20,777 nt of DNA from JAFEBO01 sp036392375 (GTDB lineage: Bacteria > Planctomycetota > Phycisphaerae > Phycisphaerales > UBA1924): assembly GCA_036392375.1 (NCBI GenBank), contig DASVYC010000107.1, positions 1 to 20,777 on the forward strand, given 5' to 3'. The position numbers and the translations under genes are program-made. A model generated the notes under the pieces. It saw only the letters and a list, made by a program, of their open reading frames with translations, ran no database searches and had not been told where the DNA came from. Of this stretch, positions 1-7,119 are shown piece by piece. Every line of letters begins with the position of its first letter. Within the stretch, counting starts at the first letter, position 1.

Positions 1-276
1 GCGTGCATCGCGGGCCTGAGCGTGGGCAACCCCACGAACCTCATCCTCATCCGGTCGTTGATCGCCATGATCGGCTGCTACCTGTTGGGGTCCATCCTCG
101 GCGCGGTGGCCGAATGGGTGATCAACCAGCACCTCGCGGAATACAAGGCGAACAACCCCATCCCCGAGTACCGGGCGGAGAAGGAAGAGATCATCGAGGT
201 CGATGAGGCGCCAGAGGAAAGCTCCCAGATTGCCCAGCCCGCACAGCCCGACGCGCCGCAACGCGAAGCGGCTTGA
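1..276 (+). CDS. Small membrane protein, 5'-truncated by window edge
   Basis: The reading frame is open from the first base of the window, so the true start probably lies upstream; a GTG at 22 is the first possible start inside the window. The visible part has a hydrophobic stretch with LILIRSLIAMIGCYLLGSIL that is a likely transmembrane helix, then AEWVINQHL, then an acidic, proline- and glutamine-rich C-terminal tail that is probably cytoplasmic and disordered. I do not recognise the family. It ends 179 bases before fliA on the same strand, so it may belong to a motility locus, but that is inference from position only. The gap between the two carries a good sigma-70-like promoter, which suggests fliA is also transcribed on its own. 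Confidence 0.6.
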   Translation, partial: ACIAGLSVGNPTNLILIRSLIAMIGCYLLGSILGAVAEWVINQHLAEYKANNPIPEYRAEKEEIIEVDEAPEESSQIAQPAQPDAPQREAA

Positions 277-293
277 ATTTTCCTCGCCCTCGC

Positions 294-321
294 TTGCACG
301 CCACGCTGAAGTCTGTATACT
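294..321 (+). promoter_or_regulatory. Candidate sigma-70-type promoter for fliA
   Basis: TTGCAC at 294-299 and TATACT at 316-321 are separated by 16 bases. The -10 box matches TATAAT at five of six positions; the -35 box matches only at its TTG. Transcription would start near 328 and give a leader of about 130 bases before fliA. The surrounding sequence shows no other AT-rich hexamer as good. Not tested; this is motif matching only. Confidence 0.4.
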
Positions 322-455
322 CCGCGTCACGCCGGACAAGGATCGTCCGGCAGGCGGGTTGGCTCGGCGTTCGCTGAACAACCCACGCGGAGAGGACGCC
401 GTCTTCTCGGCGACGACAACCCGTTCGGCCGTCCACTTGTGGTCAAGGAGCGACC

Positions 456-1313
456 ATGTCGGCAGTGAAAACCACCATCCGCGGCGGGCACCGCAATCGC
501 TTTATCGCTCGGCACGCCGAGCCTTCGGGCAAGCCCTCCCCGTTCGACAAGCTCGGCGTCAACGAGCTCTGGAAGAAGTACAAGAAAGAGCGCAGCGAGG
601 AACTCCGCAACTTCCTCATGGAGAAGTATCTCCATCTCGTGCGTTTCAACGCCGAACGCATCCACACCCGTCTCCCCGATGAGGTGGACGTCGAAGACCT
701 CATGTCCGCCGGCCTCTTCGGCCTGATGGACGCGATCGATTCCTTCGACCTCGCCCGCAAGGTCAAGTTCGAGACCTTCAGCGCCAACCGCATCCGCGGC
801 GCCATCCTCGATGAGCTCCGGTCGATGGACTGGGTGCCCCGCCTGGTGCGCCACCGCACCGCGAAGTTCGAGCAGGCCCGCCAGCAGATCGAGATGGAGG
901 CCGGCCGCCCCGCCACCGACCAGGAAGTCAGCCAGCGGCTGGGCCTGCAGGGCGAGGAGTTCGACAAGGTCAAGCGTGACAGCTCCGCCGTCGGCACTCG
1001 TTCGCTGAACCAGCGTGCCTTCAACAGCGATGGCGGCCGCGACGTCCGCGAGATCGACGTCGTCAAGGACGACTCGCAGGTCAACCCGCTCGGCGACCTG
1101 CAGCGTCGCGACATGAAGGAGCTGATCACCAAGGGCCTCAGCCGCGCCGAGCGCCTGATCGTGATCCTGTACTACTACGAGAACATGACGATGAAGGAAA
1201 TCGGCGCCACGCTCGATCTCTCTGAGTCGCGCGTCAGCCAGATGCACTCGTCGATCTTGGCCCGCCTCAAGGCTCAGCTCCAGCACCGCATGAAGGAGCT
1301 GGAAGAGGAGTAG
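456..1313 (+). CDS. fliA: FliA/WhiG-family sigma factor (sigma-28 group)
   Basis: A 285-residue group 3 sigma factor that directs RNA polymerase to flagellar or related late genes. Region 2 is clear at about residues 54-130: NFLMEKYLHLVRFNAERIH, DVEDLMSAGLFGLMDAID, then the FliA hallmark KFETFSANRIRGAILDELRS and DWVPRLVR. Region 3 (about 131-190) and a region 4 helix-turn-helix follow (about 228-272: LSRAERLIVILYYYENMTMKEIG, then LDLSESRVSQ). There is no region 1.1, as expected for the group. The ATG is preceded by AAGGAG at 445-450 with 5-base spacing, one of the few good Shine-Dalgarno sites here. A rho-independent terminator follows, and no other flagellar gene is visible in the window. 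An anti-sigma partner (FlgM) is not seen. Confidence 0.93.
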   Translation: MSAVKTTIRGGHRNRFIARHAEPSGKPSPFDKLGVNELWKKYKKERSEELRNFLMEKYLHLVRFNAERIHTRLPDEVDVEDLMSAGLFGLMDAIDSFDLARKVKFETFSANRIRGAILDELRSMDWVPRLVRHRTAKFEQARQQIEMEAGRPATDQEVSQRLGLQGEEFDKVKRDSSAVGTRSLNQRAFNSDGGRDVREIDVVKDDSQVNPLGDLQRRDMKELITKGLSRAERLIVILYYYENMTMKEIGATLDLSESRVSQMHSSILARLKAQLQHRMKELEEE

Positions 1314-1342
1314 GACAGTTCCCGAGCACCAAAGACCCACAG

Positions 1343-1365
1343 CCGCGGCCCACGCCGCGGTTTTT
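1343..1365 (+). terminator. Rho-independent terminator after fliA
   Basis: CCGCGG (1343-1348), loop CCCACG, CCGCGG (1355-1360), followed directly by TTTTT at 1361-1365. The stem can be extended by A-T and G-T pairs. It lies 29 bases after the fliA stop codon. The tail overlaps the region where an over-long TTG start for folK could be read (1368), which argues for the later folK start. Confidence 0.85.
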
Positions 1366-1406
1366 CGTTGGATGGAACCCCGCCGCATCCGCAGTACGAT
1401 CGTGGC

Positions 1407-1889
1407 GTGACCAGGACGGACGCCGTGCTCGCCTACATCGCTCTGGGCTCGAACATCGAGCCCAGGCGTGCCCACATCGACGCGGCGGTGACGGCGCTTC
1501 GAGGCACGCCGGGTGTCGAGTCCGTGCGTCTCAGCCCGGTAGTCGAGACAGACGCGGTCGGACCCGGAGTACAAGGAGCGTACCTGAACGCCTCAGGGGA
1601 GATCTCGACCACGCTCACCGCTCGGGCGCTGCTGGAGCGTTGTCTCGAGATCGAAAAGGCCCGCGGACGCGATCGCTCGCGCGAGCAGCGGTGGGGCCCC
1701 AGGACCTTGGACTTGGACCTTCTCATGTACGCCGACGCGGTGATCGACGAGCCCGGGCTGACCGTGCCTCATCCCCGCCTGCACGAGCGGCGGTTCGTGC
1801 TCGAGCCGTTGGCTCAACTCGCTCCGGATGCGGTGATCCCGGGGCGCGGAACGACGGTGAGCGAGTGCCTGCGTGCGCTTCGTGATTGA
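1407..1889 (+). CDS. folK: 2-amino-4-hydroxy-6-hydroxymethyldihydropteridine pyrophosphokinase (HPPK)
   Basis: It transfers pyrophosphate from ATP to 6-hydroxymethyl-7,8-dihydropterin, the step before dihydropteroate synthesis in folate biosynthesis; cytoplasmic. From the GTG at 1407 the protein is 160 residues, a normal HPPK length. It has the N-terminal YIALGSNIEPR motif (residues 10-20), the Mg-binding pair in RTLDLDLL (D102 and D104), and the substrate-side PHPRLHERRFVLEPL (121-135). The frame extends upstream to a TTG at 1368, but that codon sits in the tail of the fliA terminator and the extra residues do not resemble the family, so I chose 1407; a further GTG at 1425 is possible. No folP, folB or folE is nearby. 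Confidence 0.9.
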   Translation: MTRTDAVLAYIALGSNIEPRRAHIDAAVTALRGTPGVESVRLSPVVETDAVGPGVQGAYLNASGEISTTLTARALLERCLEIEKARGRDRSREQRWGPRTLDLDLLMYADAVIDEPGLTVPHPRLHERRFVLEPLAQLAPDAVIPGRGTTVSECLRALRD

Positions 1890-1916
1890 AACCGCGAACC
1901 CGGGTTCAACGGCCCC

Positions 1917-1963
1917 AAACGCCAAGGCCGAGGAGTCTGCGAGGGAGCCTCGGTTTGGCGTTT
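1917..1963. terminator. Long hairpin between convergent folK and amidase genes
   Basis: The left arm is AAACGCCAA (1917-1925) plus CCGAGG (1928-1933); the right arm is CCTCGG (1948-1953) plus TTGGCGTTT (1955-1963). The pairing is complete apart from a GG/T internal loop, with a 14-base terminal loop. It lies 28 bases after folK stops and 26 bases before the amidase stop on the other strand, so it probably serves both genes. There is only a TTT tail, so termination strength is uncertain. A separate 12-bp palindrome, GAACCCGGGTTC, sits just before it at 1896-1907. Confidence 0.6.
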
Positions 1964-1988
1964 CGATAGCAGAGAGCCCCACCGAACA

Positions 1989-2765
1989 TCAGACAATCAC
2001 CGCGGCCATTTTCCCGCCTCGACTGCGCGTCGCGAGCATGTAGCTCTGCAGGTTGCGGCCCGGGCAGCGCGTCGGCATGATCTCCTGGTGCGTGTAGACG
2101 CGGTTGGGCGGGATGCGATGCCGGCGCATCAGCATCGCGACGAAGCCGTCAAGCGACGCGATCTGGTTGGAGCTTGGGCGCTGCTGATCAAAATTGCCCA
2201 TGCACATCACGCCGATGTTGTGCTCGTTGTGGTCCTTCACGTGCGCACCCTGGAACGTGAGCGGGCGGCCCTCCCACACGCGGCCCTGCGGGTCGATCAC
2301 ATAGTGGTACCCGATGTCCGCCCAGCCCTCCTTGAGGTGGCTCTGGCGGACCGAGTTCATGCGCGAGATCGAATCGCTTTGCGTTCGCAGGCTCTGCGAC
2401 GGGATCGCGTCGTGATGGATCGTGATGCGGTTCACGCCGTTCATCGGGTTGGCGAGCGAGCGGATCACGCTCTGACGCGTCCACGTGCCTCGCGGGATTA
2501 CGCCAGACGGAACGCCCGAAACCGTGGACACCCCGGGCGACGCGTTTCTCGGCGCTCCGCCCGCGGGCCGAGGCAGCGGGGAGAGCGGCGCGTGTTCCTG
2601 ATCCGGCCAGACCGGGCCGGGTATGTCGCTGGCCGACGCGGTGGATGGCGAGGTCTGGCAGCCCGCGAGGATCAACGCCGCACCCGCCAACACGCCGCCC
2701 GCAAGCACATCGCGGCGATTCACCAGACGATCAAGGTCCCGACGAAGCTGTTCGGACGAACTCAT
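1989..2765 (-). CDS. Tat-exported lipoprotein N-acetylmuramoyl-L-alanine amidase (Amidase_2/PGRP fold)
   Basis: It likely cleaves the amide bond between MurNAc and L-Ala in peptidoglycan, on the periplasmic side. The 258-residue protein begins with a twin-arginine signal (NRRDVL, R17-R18), a hydrophobic segment, and the lipobox LAGC with C36. A proline-rich linker of about 50 residues follows. The catalytic domain spans about 95-245. Visible zinc ligands are His in ITIHHDA (117/118), H226 in THQE and C234 in CPG, and E165 lies in VWEGR. A Cys as third ligand is the T7 lysozyme/PGRP pattern. It is divergent from mscS. Tat plus lipoprotein processing together is uncommon but occurs in enzymes that fold around a metal before export. 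Confidence 0.88.
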   Translation of the reverse strand: MSSSEQLRRDLDRLVNRRDVLAGGVLAGAALILAGCQTSPSTASASDIPGPVWPDQEHAPLSPLPRPAGGAPRNASPGVSTVSGVPSGVIPRGTWTRQSVIRSLANPMNGVNRITIHHDAIPSQSLRTQSDSISRMNSVRQSHLKEGWADIGYHYVIDPQGRVWEGRPLTFQGAHVKDHNEHNIGVMCMGNFDQQRPSSNQIASLDGFVAMLMRRHRIPPNRVYTHQEIMPTRCPGRNLQSYMLATRSRGGKMAAVIV

Positions 2766-2838
2766 GGCGCGGCGGCTCCCAGGGTGCTCTGTACGATCCT
2801 CTAGTTTCGGACTTTAGATGTCGCTCGGAGCAGAATCC

Positions 2839-2850
2839 CGCACCGGTGCG
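2839..2850. promoter_or_regulatory. 12-bp perfect palindrome in the amidase-mscS divergent spacer
   Basis: CGCACCGGTGCG is a perfect dyad 74 bases upstream of the amidase ATG and 105 bases upstream of the mscS ATG. Its place in a 189-base divergent intergenic region would suit an operator for one or both genes. The rest of the spacer has no convincing promoter pair; TACAAA at 2893-2898 is a possible -10 for mscS with no good -35. In GC-rich DNA a palindrome of this length can arise by chance. Confidence 0.25.
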
Positions 2851-2954
2851 ACGGATTACCCGGCGCTCGCGCTCGACCCTGAAGCGGTGGGCTACAAATC
2901 GGCCCTCTATCGCCCCGCTCGCTCACTCACCACATCACAGACCCCGCACCCGCC

Positions 2955-3827
2955 ATGCCGCACATTCCCTCTCTGCTCGCGTTCCTTGCCGACCCTGTTT
3001 CTTCCTCCTCCGACTCGGCCGGGGGAGGGCGTGCCAACCCCCTCGGATCGCTCCGGCTGGACTGGGAGCTCCTGGCATTCTGGTCCGTTCGAATCGGGGC
3101 GGCGCTGCTGGTGCTGGTCATGGCGTGGCTCGCCTCAAGCTGGCTCCGCCGCGTCATCAAGAAGGGCACTCACCGGGCCCGCCTCGATCCCACCCTGGGC
3201 GCGTTCTTCGCTAACGCGGCCCGCTGGGGCGTGCTGACGCTCGGCGTCGTCACCTGCTTGGGTGTTTTCGGCGTCCAAACCGCGAGCTTCGCCGCGGTCA
3301 TCGCCGCCCTCGGCCTGGCCATCGGCCTGGCCTTTCAGGGCACGCTTTCGAACATCGCCTCGGGCGTTTTGCTGTTGGTCTTTCGCCCCTTCAAGGTCGG
3401 CGACAGCGTCGTGATCGCCGGCGTCGCGGGCGTCGTCAACGAGATTGATCTCTTTACGACCGCCCTTGATACCGCCGACGGCCGGCGTGTCATCGTCCCC
3501 AACGCCCAGATCGCGGGCGCGGTCATCGACAACCAGAGCCACCATCCTCGCCGCCGCTTCGAGGTCTTGCTCAACGTTCAGTTCGACGCCGATCCCAACG
3601 TCACCGAGGCCGCGCTCAGCCGAGCCCTGCGTGTCCTCGAAGGCAAGCCCGGTTATCTCCCCTCGCCGCCGCCGGAGGTAACGATGACCGATTTCGGCAA
3701 AGCCTCCGTCGGATGGGCTGTGCGCTACTGGGCGACCCGCGAGGTCGGAGGTGCCCACCGCCCCGAGCTGCTCGCGGCCATCAAGGGCGAACTCGACCGC
3801 GAGGGGATTAAGCTGGCCGCGACCTGA
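2955..3827 (+). CDS. mscS: Small-conductance mechanosensitive channel (MscS family)
   Basis: An inner-membrane channel that opens under membrane tension to release solutes after osmotic downshock. At 290 residues it has the size of E. coli MscS. A first hydrophobic segment lies at about 38-60, a second at about 90-105, and the pore-lining TM3 at about 110-145 with ASFAAVIAALGLAIGLAFQG, alanine/glycine-rich as in the family. This is followed by LSNIASGVLLLVFRPFKVGD. The beta domain contains VAGVV, TADGRRVIVPNAQIAG and the DNQS that leads into the C-terminal domain. The N-terminus is short and serine/glycine-rich. The start at 2955 is the first ATG of the frame and gives a complete protein. Confidence 0.93.
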   Translation: MPHIPSLLAFLADPVSSSSDSAGGGRANPLGSLRLDWELLAFWSVRIGAALLVLVMAWLASSWLRRVIKKGTHRARLDPTLGAFFANAARWGVLTLGVVTCLGVFGVQTASFAAVIAALGLAIGLAFQGTLSNIASGVLLLVFRPFKVGDSVVIAGVAGVVNEIDLFTTALDTADGRRVIVPNAQIAGAVIDNQSHHPRRRFEVLLNVQFDADPNVTEAALSRALRVLEGKPGYLPSPPPEVTMTDFGKASVGWAVRYWATREVGGAHRPELLAAIKGELDREGIKLAAT

Positions 3828-3831
3828 AGCA

Positions 3832-3850
3832 CCCGAGTTTTCTCGGGCTT
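3832..3850 (+). terminator. Hairpin after mscS
   Basis: CCCGAG (3832-3837), loop TTTT, CTCGGG (3842-3847), then CTTC. The stem is perfect and starts 5 bases after the mscS stop codon. The downstream T-run is poor, so it may be a weak terminator or an mRNA 3'-end stabiliser. panB starts 44 bases later. Confidence 0.45.
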
Positions 3851-3893
3851 CAGACACACGAACGCTCGCGACCGGCCGTCCGTACGATTCCCC

Positions 3894-4754
3894 GTGACCA
3901 CCACCCCCGTCACCCCCGTCACACTGAAGACCCTCCGCCAGATGGCCTCCCGCGGCGAGGCCTTCGCCGCTCTGACGTGTTACGACGCCACCACTGCCCG
4001 CTGGCTCGAACGGGCCGGCGTCCACGTGCTGCTCGTCGGTGACACCGCGGCTGAGATGGTCCTGGGCTTCACCCGCACCATTGACATGCCCTTGGACGTC
4101 CTGTTGGCCCTGACGGCAGGCGTGAAGCGGGGTGCGCCCAACTCCGTCGTCATGGGGGATATGCCTTTCCTCAGCTATCACACGAGCGACGACGACGCCG
4201 TGCGCAACGCGGCCCGATTCCTCACCGAAGGGCGTGCCGACATCGTGAAGCTCGAAGCCGACGAGTCGTTTGCCCCGGTCGTGGCCAAGATGGCACGCGC
4301 CGGCATCCCCGTCTGCGCCCACGTCGGCACTCGGCCGCAACAGGTCGCGCTCACAGGTGGTTACACGGCGACCGGCAAAACGGAGAAGCAGGCCAAGCAG
4401 ATCGTTGCTGACGCCGTCGCCCTTGAACGGGCGGGCGCCGTGATGCTGCTGATCGAGGCTGTTCCCGACGCGGTGACCGACGAGGTGTTGAAGGCCACGA
4501 CCGTCCCGCTCATCGGGATCGGTGCCGGCCCCGCCCCCCACGGCCAAGTCCTCGTGCTGCAGGACCTGCTGGGCCTGACCGACCGGCCGCCCCCGTTCGC
4601 CCACCCCATCGCCAAGCTGGGCGAAGCCGTGCAATCCGCGGCTTCGGACTACGTTCGGCTGGTCGCCCAGCGCCAGATAGGCGGGCGGGCGAAACCCAGC
4701 GTCACCACAAACGTCCAATCCGGTACAACCCAAAGCGGGCGAACGACGAAGTAA
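3894..4754 (+). CDS. panB: 3-methyl-2-oxobutanoate hydroxymethyltransferase
   Basis: It makes ketopantoate from alpha-ketoisovalerate and methylene-tetrahydrofolate, the first step of pantothenate and CoA synthesis. The 286-residue protein has a TIM-barrel pattern: ALTCYDATTARWLE (26-39), the metal-binding VGDT with D50, MGDMPFLSY with D89, VKLEAD (118-123), the catalytic glutamate region LIEAVP (E188), and IGIGAGPAPHGQVLVLQDLLG (207-227). VGDTAAEMVLGF replaces the more usual VGDSLGMVLQG, a moderate deviation. The start is a GTG at 3894, which fits the usual N-terminus. The last 20 or so residues (after VAQRQIGG) are a Thr/Ser/Gly-rich tail without family similarity. panC and panD are not here. 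Confidence 0.93.
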   Translation: MTTTPVTPVTLKTLRQMASRGEAFAALTCYDATTARWLERAGVHVLLVGDTAAEMVLGFTRTIDMPLDVLLALTAGVKRGAPNSVVMGDMPFLSYHTSDDDAVRNAARFLTEGRADIVKLEADESFAPVVAKMARAGIPVCAHVGTRPQQVALTGGYTATGKTEKQAKQIVADAVALERAGAVMLLIEAVPDAVTDEVLKATTVPLIGIGAGPAPHGQVLVLQDLLGLTDRPPPFAHPIAKLGEAVQSAASDYVRLVAQRQIGGRAKPSVTTNVQSGTTQSGRTTK

Positions 4755-4756
4755 TT

Positions 4757-4873
4757 GGATGTCGGATGTCGGCGTTCGCCGGGCACCTTGGGTCCGCACC
4801 TTGGGTCCGCACCGTGTTCCGCAGAATTGCGGCTTGCTCTTTGCCAATTCGTGCTTGCCATTCGCTCTTTGCC
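4757..4873. repeat. Intergenic patch of degenerate short tandem repeats
   Basis: The 151-base spacer between panB and htrA consists largely of short repeats. GGATGTC occurs twice in tandem plus GG (4757-4772). The 13-mer GCACCTTGGGTCC occurs twice in tandem (4783-4808) and is followed by a third partial GCACC. GCTCTTTGCC recurs at 4836-4845 and 4864-4873 around TTGCCATTCG. A small hairpin, CCGCA-GAAT-TGCGG (4819-4832), lies between them and could be a weak panB terminator. There is no coding potential that resembles a protein. Confidence 0.65.
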
Positions 4874-4905
4874 CTTTGGGCTCTTGTCGTATCCGAAAGG
4901 CCCCC

Positions 4906-6318
4906 ATGCGTCGTGTGATCTCCGTCGGCCCGGCCTTGCTCGTGCTCGCGACCGCGTCCTCGCTGCTGTGGTTCACGCCAGCGGTTCTGCGTCGTCTCTC
5001 CGCCTCGCAGACCGAGGCCCAGATCCAACTCGCGCGTCGAACCATCGAGAGCGACGACATCCTTGAGCGCCTCAACCGCGCCATCCGCGCCGTTGCCGAC
5101 AGCGTCGAGCCGTCGGTGGTTCACATCGACGTCTTCGCGCCCGAGGCCGCCCGCAGCATCGCCGGCTCCACCGGCTCGGGTTGGCTCTTCGACACGCGCG
5201 GACACGTGATCACCAACGCCCATGTCGTTCGCCAGGCGCGTTCCATCCGCGTGCAGCTCCACGACGGGCGCGTGCAGGCCGCCAACCTCGTGGGCATCGA
5301 TCCCTTCACCGACATCGCGGTGCTCAAGATCGACGCCTCGGACCTCGTTCCCATCCGCCGCGCCACGGGCGACCGCGTGCACCAGGGCGAACGCGTCTTC
5401 GCGTTCGGCTCCCCCTTTGGGTTCAAGTTCAGCATGTCCGAGGGCATCGTCTCCGGCCTCGGTCGCGCGGCGGGCCCCGCCCTCGACTCCGGCGGCTTCA
5501 CCAACTTCATCCAGACCGACGCCGCCGTCAACCCCGGCAACTCGGGCGGCCCGCTCGTTGATATCCAGGGACGCGTGGTGGGTATGAACGTCGCCATCGC
5601 CACCGCCAAGGACAGCCAGGGAGGCACTGAAGGACAGTCCTCCGGCATCTCGTTCGCCATCCCGCTCACGACCATCGAGAGCGTCGTCACACAGCTCATC
5701 GAAACCGGCAAGGTCCGCCGCGGGTTCCTGGGCGTCTCCTTCGGCGGGTTCCGGCGATTCTTCGACGAGAACTCCAACCTGCCCGGCGTCGATCTGCAGG
5801 TCACCTCCGAAGGGCCCGCTTTCAGCGCCGGGCTTCGCACCGGCGACCGCGTGCTCGCGATCAACGGTTCCGATGTCACCAGCGTCGAGGTGCTCCGGTC
5901 GCTCATCTCCAACACCCGCCCCGGCGAAGTTGCCCGCCTGCGGGTCCGCCGCGGCGAGGAGACCCGTGACTTCGACGTCACCATGGGCGAGATGGCTACC
6001 GGCATCATCCTGCGCTCGCGGGTCATCGAGGACATCGAGGAAGACCTCGGACTCACGCTCGAAGACGATCAGGACGTCAGCCGCGTGCGGCAGGTTGTGC
6101 CCGGCGGGCGGGGCGCCCGAGCCGGTCTCCGCGACGGCGATACCGTGCTCGCCGTCAACGGCGAGCCCGTCACAGGCTTCATCGAGTTCCTCGCCGCGCT
6201 TGTCGACTCGGGCTTCTACGCCGCCAGGCCCGTGAAGCTCTCGGTTCGCGGCGATGACCAGTCGCGCGACGACCCACCCCGCGAGGTGACCATCGAGTTC
6301 ATGAGCCGCATTCGCTGA
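4906..6318 (+). CDS. HtrA/DegP-type trypsin-like serine protease with two PDZ domains
   Basis: A periplasmic, membrane-anchored protease/chaperone of the HtrA family that deals with misfolded envelope proteins. From the ATG at 4906 it has 470 residues: an N-terminal hydrophobic anchor or signal at about 8-28, then a trypsin-like domain with the full catalytic triad, H106 in NAHVV, D136 in DPFTDIAVLKID and S213 in GNSGGPL. PDZ1 (about 272-362) has the carboxylate-binding loop RGFLGVSF, and PDZ2 (about 365-465) contains PGGRGARAGLRDGDTVLAVNG. The frame is open further upstream to 4759, but that part is translated intergenic repeat, so I rejected it. Weak AAAGG lies before the start. It converges on the next gene with a 3-base gap. 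Confidence 0.92.
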   Translation: MRRVISVGPALLVLATASSLLWFTPAVLRRLSASQTEAQIQLARRTIESDDILERLNRAIRAVADSVEPSVVHIDVFAPEAARSIAGSTGSGWLFDTRGHVITNAHVVRQARSIRVQLHDGRVQAANLVGIDPFTDIAVLKIDASDLVPIRRATGDRVHQGERVFAFGSPFGFKFSMSEGIVSGLGRAAGPALDSGGFTNFIQTDAAVNPGNSGGPLVDIQGRVVGMNVAIATAKDSQGGTEGQSSGISFAIPLTTIESVVTQLIETGKVRRGFLGVSFGGFRRFFDENSNLPGVDLQVTSEGPAFSAGLRTGDRVLAINGSDVTSVEVLRSLISNTRPGEVARLRVRRGEETRDFDVTMGEMATGIILRSRVIEDIEEDLGLTLEDDQDVSRVRQVVPGGRGARAGLRDGDTVLAVNGEPVTGFIEFLAALVDSGFYAARPVKLSVRGDDQSRDDPPREVTIEFMSRIR

Positions 6319-6321
6319 GCC

Positions 6322-7119
6322 TCACGTCTTCGGACGCACCCGCACCACCACCCGCGTATCCACCTTGGGCACCGACGGTGCCGCGATCCACTGCGGCTCC
6401 TGCGTGGCCGCGTCGGGGTTGTACATCGCTGTCACGCCGATGGTCTCGGTGCCGAAGCTCGTCAGCCCGACCACCGTGCCTTCCGTGTCTCCCGCGTACA
6501 CCTCGGGCCGCTCGGCGTTCTCGGGATCGATCATCCGCCCCCGCGGCCGCACCATCGCGGAGCCCGCGAATACCAGAGACGCGTCGGGCTCGATCACCCG
6601 GAATCCACGGCCGTCGCGATGATCAACAACCCACTCCAGCACATTGGTCTCGGGACCAATCGTGCCGTCGCCGCGCTGCTCCGCAACCGTGACGCGCACG
6701 TCGTCGCCACGGGGCGGGACACCGACCAGCGTCTTCTTTCCTTCACCCTCTTTGCGTTCCCACTTCCCCGGCGCTCCGGGCTTGAGCCCGATGAGCAGCA
6801 GCGCTGCGTGCACCTGGGATGCCTTCACGCTCGTCACCACCAGCGACTCGTGCTCCTTGGAGTCCCGGGTGCAGACGATCGTCTCCAGGAACACCACCAG
6901 CTTCTCGCCCTTGTCGGTGACGCGGTGCGCGTCGATCGGCACCGTCCCGTCAAACTCCACCAGCTTGTCGGCAACGTCGACGCGCACGCCCGGGAAGACC
7001 TCCCGCATGCCGCGCGCGGCCTGCGTGGGGGTTGGAGTGTTTGGAGACGTTGATGGCTGGGCCGATGGTTCACCCACTGCGACCAGCACGATGAGCGACG
7101 CGGCCACGACGAGCGACAT
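6322..7119 (-). CDS. YdjY-domain secreted protein
   Basis: A 265-residue exported protein of unknown biochemical role. A signal peptide covers about residues 1-20 (LVVAASLIVLVAVG...SA|QP). The YdjY-like core is at about 43-118: FPGVRVDVADKLVEFDGTVP, VFLETIVCTRDSKEHESLVV, then ASQVHAALLLIGLKPGAPG. This is a pattern I recognise from planctomycete proteins; the family name comes from E. coli YdjY and the function is not established. A second region (about 138-240) contains VLEWVVDH and FAGSAMVRP. The start at 7119 is favoured because its ATG overlaps the murD stop codon (TGATG), suggesting translational coupling; a longer frame up to 7275 lies within murD. Confidence 0.78.
   Translation of the reverse strand: MSLVVAASLIVLVAVGEPSAQPSTSPNTPTPTQAARGMREVFPGVRVDVADKLVEFDGTVPIDAHRVTDKGEKLVVFLETIVCTRDSKEHESLVVTSVKASQVHAALLLIGLKPGAPGKWERKEGEGKKTLVGVPPRGDDVRVTVAEQRGDGTIGPETNVLEWVVDHRDGRGFRVIEPDASLVFAGSAMVRPRGRMIDPENAERPEVYAGDTEGTVVGLTSFGTETIGVTAMYNPDAATQEPQWIAAPSVPKVDTRVVVRVRPKT

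Noticed and set aside
1368..1406. Longer folK starting at TTG 1368
   Set aside because: The start would lie directly in the tail of the fliA terminator and the 13 extra residues do not look like an HPPK N-terminus.
327..1574. 415-codon minus-strand frame over fliA
   Set aside because: Antisense to an unmistakable sigma factor, with biased leucine/valine/alanine composition and no motif.
1896..1907. GAACCCGGGTTC as part of a tRNA or a phage attachment site
   Set aside because: No cloverleaf can be built around it and no integrase or direct repeat is nearby; it is more likely part of the structured intergenic region after folK.
4759..4905. Longer htrA starting upstream at 4759
   Set aside because: The extra 49 residues are translated from the intergenic tandem repeats and would place the membrane anchor far from the N-terminus.
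3135..5084. Very long open frame on the minus strand (649 codons) across mscS and panB
   Set aside because: Antisense to two clear enzyme and channel genes; low-complexity Gly/Asp/Arg translation without any motif. Long spurious frames are expected in GC-rich DNA.
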